The notes under the pieces: model-generated
Databases searched by the model: none
Seen by the model: only the letters and a program-made list of their open reading frames with translations
What the model was told of the DNA's origin: nothing
Program-made: the position numbers and the translations under genes
DNA from: Coriobacteriia bacterium
GTDB lineage: Bacteria; Actinomycetota; Coriobacteriia; Coriobacteriales; QAMH01
Direction: 5' to 3'
DNA length: 64,000 nt
Assembly (NCBI GenBank): GCA_003149935.1
Contig: QAMH01000004.1
Location: 62,001 to 126,000 of the forward strand
Shown here: in pieces, positions 63,001 to 64,000 of the stretch
How the letters are laid out: each line of letters starts with the position of its first letter
How positions within the stretch are numbered: the first letter of the stretch is position 1

Positions 63001-64000
63001 GCACCGGGTCGTGGCGGCGCCGTCTCGCTGTTCACCATGGCCCACATGCTCGAGAACGACCTCAAGCTCTCCGACGTGACGGCCATTACCGGTTCTGCGG
63101 CTGGCGGATCGTTCTGGGATGTCTCCAACGTCACGGACTTCAGCGCGCTCTTCAAGAACATGGGCCGCAACGTCTGGGCCCAGAAGGTCACCAAGCTCGA
63201 CCTGTCGCGTTGGGACATGCGCAGCATGACCCATCGCTCGGTGCTGCCGACCGTTACCGACATGATGCTCCTGGGCACCATCACCGCCGAGGACATGGAC
63301 TTCTCGAACTTCGTCGAGCTCACGCTCGGACCCAACGTCATCCTGGAGGGTACCGGCCTTGACAAGAGCGGTTGCCAGGCCGGCGACTACGGCGTGTGGG
63401 TCAAGAACGATACGAGCATCGGCAGCGGCGTGCCCGTGGGCAACACCGGCGACCTGGTGCGCATGTATCCGGCCTCCACCTCGGCGACCGGTCCTGTCGA
63501 CGTCACCGTCTACACCTGGGACACCACGCACCTGGGCGGCACCTTCGACTCCAATCACAACATCTGGTGGACCTATGCCAAGGAGAACTTCTCCAACGGC
63601 GAGAAGACCGGCACCATTACGCTGGGCGCCATCGACCGCTCCAAGCCCCTCTACACCTTCGAGGTGGCCGCGGACGTGCCCTGGAAGCGCCTGCAGGAGA
63701 CCGTGAGCGCCTTCACCGTCAACGACGTGAACGGCAAGGTCGCTCCCGTCAGCCTGGCCGAATGGTTTGCCGAGTACCCGGCGCTCGAGGACTTTGACGG
63801 AAGCAAGCTCGACGTCAAGGACGTCAACAGCTTCTACCGCATGTTCTACAAGACGCCGTCCCTGCTCACCTTCAGCGGCACCGAGAACTGGAACACGAGC
63901 AGCGCAGCCACCTTCGAGGGCATGTTCCAGGAATCTCCGCAGGTCATCGAGATCCACATGGAGAGCTGGGCCATGCGCTACAACCATGCCAAGGTCACGA
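48094..64000 (+). CDS. giant secreted BspA-like (DUF285) repeat protein, 3' partial
   Basis: One frame stays open from the ATG at 48094 to the right edge, over 5,300 codons. GAGGAAAG precedes the ATG. Residues 1-50 are a long signal peptide (basic start, VIYMVVAAIFLSLTISAI core, cleavage likely after FTPAAFA). Residues ~50-205 are a Glu/Thr-rich linker holding three translated copies of the dispersed repeat (GDFSTPLT, GDFSTALEMT, GDFSTSLEMT). The rest is a series of modules of roughly 250-400 residues. Each has a beta part (WWKYD...LTIG...VTETA..LPW), a WFAxYxxLxxFDG part, DUF285 units (WDTSxVTNxxxMFxGC) and a PWFGxxxxLVxRY end. I count about fourteen module ends. Around 56100 and 59600 the modules contain unrelated beta-rich inserts. 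Surface display and adhesion are inferred; the anchor lies beyond the window. Confidence 0.93.
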   Translation, partial: MIQSNENIFRGARALRARARVIYMVVAAIFLSLTISAISATVFTPAAFADDTLLVAQSATSDDAVNAGADDSAGTPVDQAISGAEGGDFSTPLTAFASLEMTGEGATAPAEMAGEGAVAENGAEDFSEDASDQQISGAEGGDFSTALEMTEGETADEDSAATENVENPTPEETTTVEEETTPDQVDVPGIEEPEEGDFSTSLEMTDGIYGPVRYLAAASAPVIAPAAGTNTFSDNANITWEYKNHVLTITAGGSDKQLTTSLTGSNLPWLTSTTSAVSRADIHSIKFVANGSGGKVTPLDLTSWFADYTALTTIDVTNLDVSKAVSFDKMFQNAKVLTTITGMGGWKTDSGISFQDMFANVEKLESLDLSGVYTATGSGSNVADGTEKNRLDMLAGMKSLRTITLHPDTALTDTGIERISSRNDDLGYWMATRVVQGEINVWQGKPSELIQRWGTNGAADNGLKANFTLNFFPEGYFTSNSAIKWTYNWNRKTLEIELDPSIAHTDFAVTETASQLPWLRAVPSELINIVTFHETIDGTNTYKTVAPASIANWFADYVNLSVFRGSGLDVSNVTDFGGLFKGCINIANIDMTGWVMGASANISEMLGDCRSLKTITVSDTTRIAGAGLLDISSMNKANGIWERYDDKGKVKDPWFGTTDNLERRYNGTILGAAHGDATYRFNTILRGGRFDNDNTWWKFDNVNNILSIGADDDEDGETLGKLISETASANGTRYMPWLEQVDGQPIVTIRNVEQIKTYNGAQPADMSYWFKDFVKLFDFDGTGLDTSQCVGFTGLFMNDVNLGGINNGVLDISSFDMSHSMSANRADMFKGVNKLLNIKLGPKVQLIGSGLDKLDLHDQTSGTWVRKGSDTDYWIGTSASLLNRYGNAASEGAALGEAALYFWDVTLLRNVFQSNGNIWWEYDSDAATLRIGATNPSGNVTITERPDPVNVQNDQPWLLVIGKAAGSGEPARALGRSSIRYIVFEDKLHMLYPADWFKDYVNLENLRFAKGMDFTGATSLANFCANCTAMHTISGMGNFTNTTGITSVAHMFDGTRFATLAGVDVFDTSNVTDFSYFLANNTVLRTFDKAAAWNTSKGTNFSYFFYNNRSLSTLDISGWDMSKATTASSRENFLAGLNSLEMLFLGDKIILTDSGLGDATLAPDRAQDKGSFQASTFDPSTATNASVTHKWLGPSADLERRYPVTSRNYGSNFLYEWRARNYSGRFSDVNGGDMAWWKYDAVTGMLTVGTDTTNPIQLALDPTEAEAAWIPVIDAIYEAENQYDGLANVKSFVAEALNGNPTIRLSAWSLANLFATHYTGLTSFNGAGLATDLVISLASMFEGCDSLVSFTGVENWDTGKVTTVNAMFKDTKSAIEIEGTQNWNTSAVTDFSSMFENAIGVESILNIGTWDVSAGTTFENMFNGATSLKYLNIAFTPAAGGHMSVTANRNGMLANAPAILELTVGNNSYLADTGIDDNHKSSRGSWERRDESFTIVWFGTTKNLMVRYPVSDPASDLGVVKYTWEEGTLRGRFTNENAWWQFTYTDDEKTHGDLIIGLIDTSTGADHVITETAAELPWADAFGDNRVSAVTMQNGVTFVGDNLAGWFENYTALEHFDGTSMNVSGATSLANLFKGDDKLIVVEGLSNWSVHNVLSYDSMFEGCASVTSIDVHGWEMNVNATRVNMFKGLDSIISLYLGQYISLEGTALFDSDTRNATMGSWMRATKDADAVLYADDPWFGSSDDLVRRYENPAGNDHGWKNTDTYGAYYYWQTGVFRGRFGENDNAWWSYDRGTLTFGMDLPEVWSSENTVEPVVTDRSIYEADTIDPETGKVVKGEQSSQLPWEKASSVDGLFNAWTDVVSVTAQTTEYNGVTYKINPRNLSFWFKDYKGLKSFDGVNINMKSDEQSLESLFEGCTSLAVLNFSGWEWDGDMERTNMLANLPALSSLTIKRVVLEGTGLGLDVNGKELAARAANVGRWVMDNNIVHDVPWFGPTAKLVSRYDVILSVAIDDEHMYTWDSKYAGSRVDNNPNAWWIFSLVDDEENDVKKGTLIMGSDASEDRDINKSGTATLVDGKMEYSGSTLQWALSPGTTVVKTGTLDNIVEITEDLIAGIPNIAAVKHVSTFSTLVPQDTMLGWFSNMVNLESFDGTFLDVSHVTNFNGLFAGCKKLAYVKIGNWIMHDAGRDADVTDMFRDCQSLYKLTVGKGVVLSQASGLSETLTNREPDKGTWIYNLWFGSSSDLADDYTNAGISSAADALYTSGSVVSTEITYTWDEGNLGGRFPSNPNVWWRYTGVVRDGMVGLRVGLLRIGSDSEDNNAITETSVQLPWRKLLKNVNTITEVRTAADGSYPVSVKDLSGWFGTYLAADNSTRAHTGLDTFKGEGFILDKPGNECISLEGMFDGATKLSKATGMEHWKTSTVRSYVRMFYACQVLYDLDIQDWDMTTAHIQDTPTTQDMFHGMGSFHMGLASLTLGPNAVLEGTNLAMLLPNQQEGRTFHNNGDGVWVMGDALNSDAITGDTDTPWWDTTAALVERYKLDKTAQRTAASIATKTTPATVAPPADLIHKYTWTPGMLGGNFPSNANVWWKIDHDTRDLTIGLHNKDLCNVVTEYNHFADGDVVAGYEQYMTPWAKIGATIASFKVDTKNGKVAPTTLEGWFDEDYVFRNGGIAGSLGNPAWNANNRLDEWQRYISSEWINLDWESTANGYKPSDGYNEVNSFYHNWTNWTYSFDPQWYKDKYDSNGNRYTSYIAEKIFTPVYLEAGETYYMSLDYMTRNEPDSYWGWYWGYPDYSFELYDTLSPRQSTHRYKGIHVSLPRNHDYLTHGYVTFTVDKTGTYYVGFDASGFSDNYGHLTGWLAKDLAVSRYTKFTYFDGSGLDTTNTTSTERLFNNAVFLRDIIGIDDWDTTRVTTMQSTFRNTKALTTLDSIKEWNVSNVVNFSRMFEGMQSMDATLNLDWVTISAEDLSYMFLNNTFVPNTNYLKLWDVSKVTNYTGMFKNATALEDAAAISDWRLGIDVTSDLTEMFMNTPALAAIDTRGWNLGSPTIIDRMLCNATALRSMAFGVTTSLKGAYLGLDENGKQFPSRNARAGGWIRLNASKDWFGSTADVVALYPTLNWGDTVEGPYTYIWTDEQTGGNSFPSNEYAWWKYMKDSKTLIIGIDEEKANNPDFVNYHTWVTETFEELPWFVSEDGTENLIYTPEEIENVQFVSNVHVINPSRWFAGYVNLHSADLSGMRIDLAGDISGLFDGDVKLQSVIGLDDWYNEIGAATDAAIDEANKTLPSDKQLVKDDTIITSFENLFKDNTLLRELETLENWDVSTVTNMAGMFWGAATLNDISQLNNWTTAQVTTMENMFRGMLKLRKVDAVVNWDTSSCANFDGMFQDCKTVVSVDLTSPNWTTDAAIFPNGDGTNRLQAIDMLAGMDALKFLYVKPTTILTGTGLEKSDTHEGRDGRWTLQTINGYVPWWGSATDLVERYPMEYNTELDPFGGPDGMNLTYRFEFGKPGGRFESNKFGWWYFDNDPESETYKTLFIGVDTEWVQVTVTKDGSGNKSFSYAKVPVDNFVVTETADYLPWLTPASGAIELTPEAARPLIEHVSFNNNGITPTDISRWFAGLTNLIDADLAGVEMSQTRSIASLFEGDAKLETLNTGNKGQRWTAMSNVTTAANMFKGCAMLGAVTGMEYWDMNKVLNFSSMFQGCTVLPNRMIEQAGKWQLNTDTATTVSMANMFQGCATITTLDGLLDWNTSRVNTFAYMFENCASLLYANGVRNWTTDICMDYTAMFQGDRALKEFNAKNWVVDRGCAYENTFYLCMALNRCVLGEGWSTIKEPTRVDPFQNIVNVTLDPGQSYSWKFTAPQWADGFYVEIFNYIFDSHYPSCPATHGYIYGAEKEGMPLTMFWTDYRHGSTSALIDGRFCQIDIVVPGGCAAKSYINFQVHYVYPEKMIWECEEDHWTGTWDNINEGFDKYQATMAGTYVWGDFKAGARFDSNDRAWWTLEIRDDSYELVISLDEGDSTRGKVNTDPAKGLTVTETRFYVDEALKSQLGWSPCSRFKDYARYVKIVNTYNGVNVLYPNSWFENNVKLESFDGSGLTVGDATDMNRMFNNDGKLSSFTGVENWDVSHVLDFSYMFNMCASLGDISPLVGWHLNTDTGNTINMTHMFYGTRIVDLNPLAAPQPGQPTGWDMSHVLDTSYMFAENKFLVDQTPIAHWDMSTNVNFSYMFANDSALATMDLSRWQMRRVVSTSPYYAVNLDNMLVGLSSLGQLTVGESSLLQGTAFNNSLSNHGPTDGMWQLTSTRDGIEDGLLFADGRSPWFGDTSKLAARYTNDPYSADALVFKWVPKQLGGRFDSNPYAWWRYDKDPESDTYGTLTLGVDDHDSTTKYVAADDDTTVYGKNVTELSGTVDGIEYVLPWLQVTDDEATITDTSLPTTPNLVTKTIMAVTDVKNVVSFNGLLIDNPANWFAGYSAMESFDGTQMDVINATDISHMLQGTSSLTSLTGNWNVSNVTDMSYFLNGASSLESIAALTNWDVTKVTTMAHSFDGMKSLPNLDEIGSWQINSLEDASYAFANTGITNQLATMHWPILGTMNLTGMFAGSHELATVDISYWDTTNCTVTDMFKELRSLGADTGYLKVSGFNTLMGTSLDGISTRLANQGMWVRQETTPIEWFGNGNSLIKLYPATGKGVNEDTNVFTYSWDPTRLGGRFESNPYVWWIFYPNALGDHAAKTLTIGSDPGCPSTEVTETNTGTTDEAGNVTNLLPWLVYNEHIDGPIVPKGNVVHFIAESDVTPVDAAGLAAESRGKSFEGWFSGYSVLKDFDGKGLVIGNPITSFKDLWNGDSSLTSIRNISHWDVSNITNMANLLKDNSSLETYGEFGTWAAGLGTGKLVNISGLLYNNDKLTNDDLAYFGGWDVTGVTDMSYLLYDADAITTLVNLENWRASSLQTINYAFAEMEELTTLDGLADWAPGRGGAVSLFTMAHMLENDLKLSDVTAITGSAAGGSFWDVSNVTDFSALFKNMGRNVWAQKVTKLDLSRWDMRSMTHRSVLPTVTDMMLLGTITAEDMDFSNFVELTLGPNVILEGTGLDKSGCQAGDYGVWVKNDTSIGSGVPVGNTGDLVRMYPASTSATGPVDVTVYTWDTTHLGGTFDSNHNIWWTYAKENFSNGEKTGTITLGAIDRSKPLYTFEVAADVPWKRLQETVSAFTVNDVNGKVAPVSLAEWFAEYPALEDFDGSKLDVKDVNSFYRMFYKTPSLLTFSGTENWNTSSAATFEGMFQESPQVIEIHMESWAMRYNHAKVT
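48352..48708. repeat. three dispersed-repeat copies inside the giant BspA gene, copy 11
   Basis: GAGATTTCTCGACT...CTCGAAATGACAG occurs at 48352-48402, 48513-48545 and 48680-48709, all in frame. The first two share a 30-nt upstream stretch (ATTTCTGGCGCGGAAGG followed by TGGAGATTTC), showing local duplication. Confidence 0.9.

Overview
The window looks like a chromosomal segment of a high-GC anaerobic actinobacterium, most likely class Coriobacteriia (inference from gene content and style). Pointers are very large BspA-like (DUF285) surface proteins, a surface protein ending in DUF5648 repeats, a hisZ-dependent short hisG, dapL, a SEC-C-tagged methionine aminopeptidase, a free-standing MetH reactivation domain, and G/C-rich third codon positions. 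No rRNA or tRNA gene and no CRISPR array was seen.

Layout. 1-1529: tail of a BspA-like surface protein. 1546-2980 (minus): thiM, a thiamine-binding protein and a small unknown gene. 3154-4395: a Cys-rich metal-site protein and a RACo-like ASKHA protein. 4497-11853: histidine operon hisZ-G-D-C-B-H-A-F, without hisI/hisE. 12270-24484: a reductase, hydrolases, a base-excision glycosylase, HelD, an aminopropyltransferase-like protein, icd, an LRR protein, map and a small membrane protein. 24617-30430 (minus): metH, its separate reactivation gene, pyrE and dapL. 30520-43177: a lipoprotein amidase, YgiQ, a PAP2 phosphatase, modD, cstA, marR, a radical-SAM protein, a SpoVA-like membrane protein and a DUF1846 protein. 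43187-48093: an AT-rich, gene-poor island holding one two-gene operon (ribbon-helix-helix plus coiled coil). 48094 to the right edge: one open reading frame of more than 5,300 codons encoding a giant secreted BspA-like repeat protein.

How genes work together. The his genes supply most of the histidine pathway. The metH and reactivation genes together form a complete B12-dependent methionine synthase. thiM and its neighbour serve thiazole salvage or thiamine handling. dapL and the amidase touch cell-wall peptide metabolism.

Structured DNA is the most unusual aspect. Four long hairpins with unrelated stems share the same 14-nt loop (TCAGAARMCCATTC) at 11892-12020, 34796-34996 and 41566-41625. 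A palindromic element with TGAGACA/TGTCTCA outer arms supplies the stop codon of both hisG and dapL. A dispersed repeat containing GTCATTTCGA...GAGAAATCTC fills many intergenic gaps and has also entered two coding regions in frame (metH and the giant BspA gene). A roughly 170-nt two-tier inverted repeat separates hisC from hisB.
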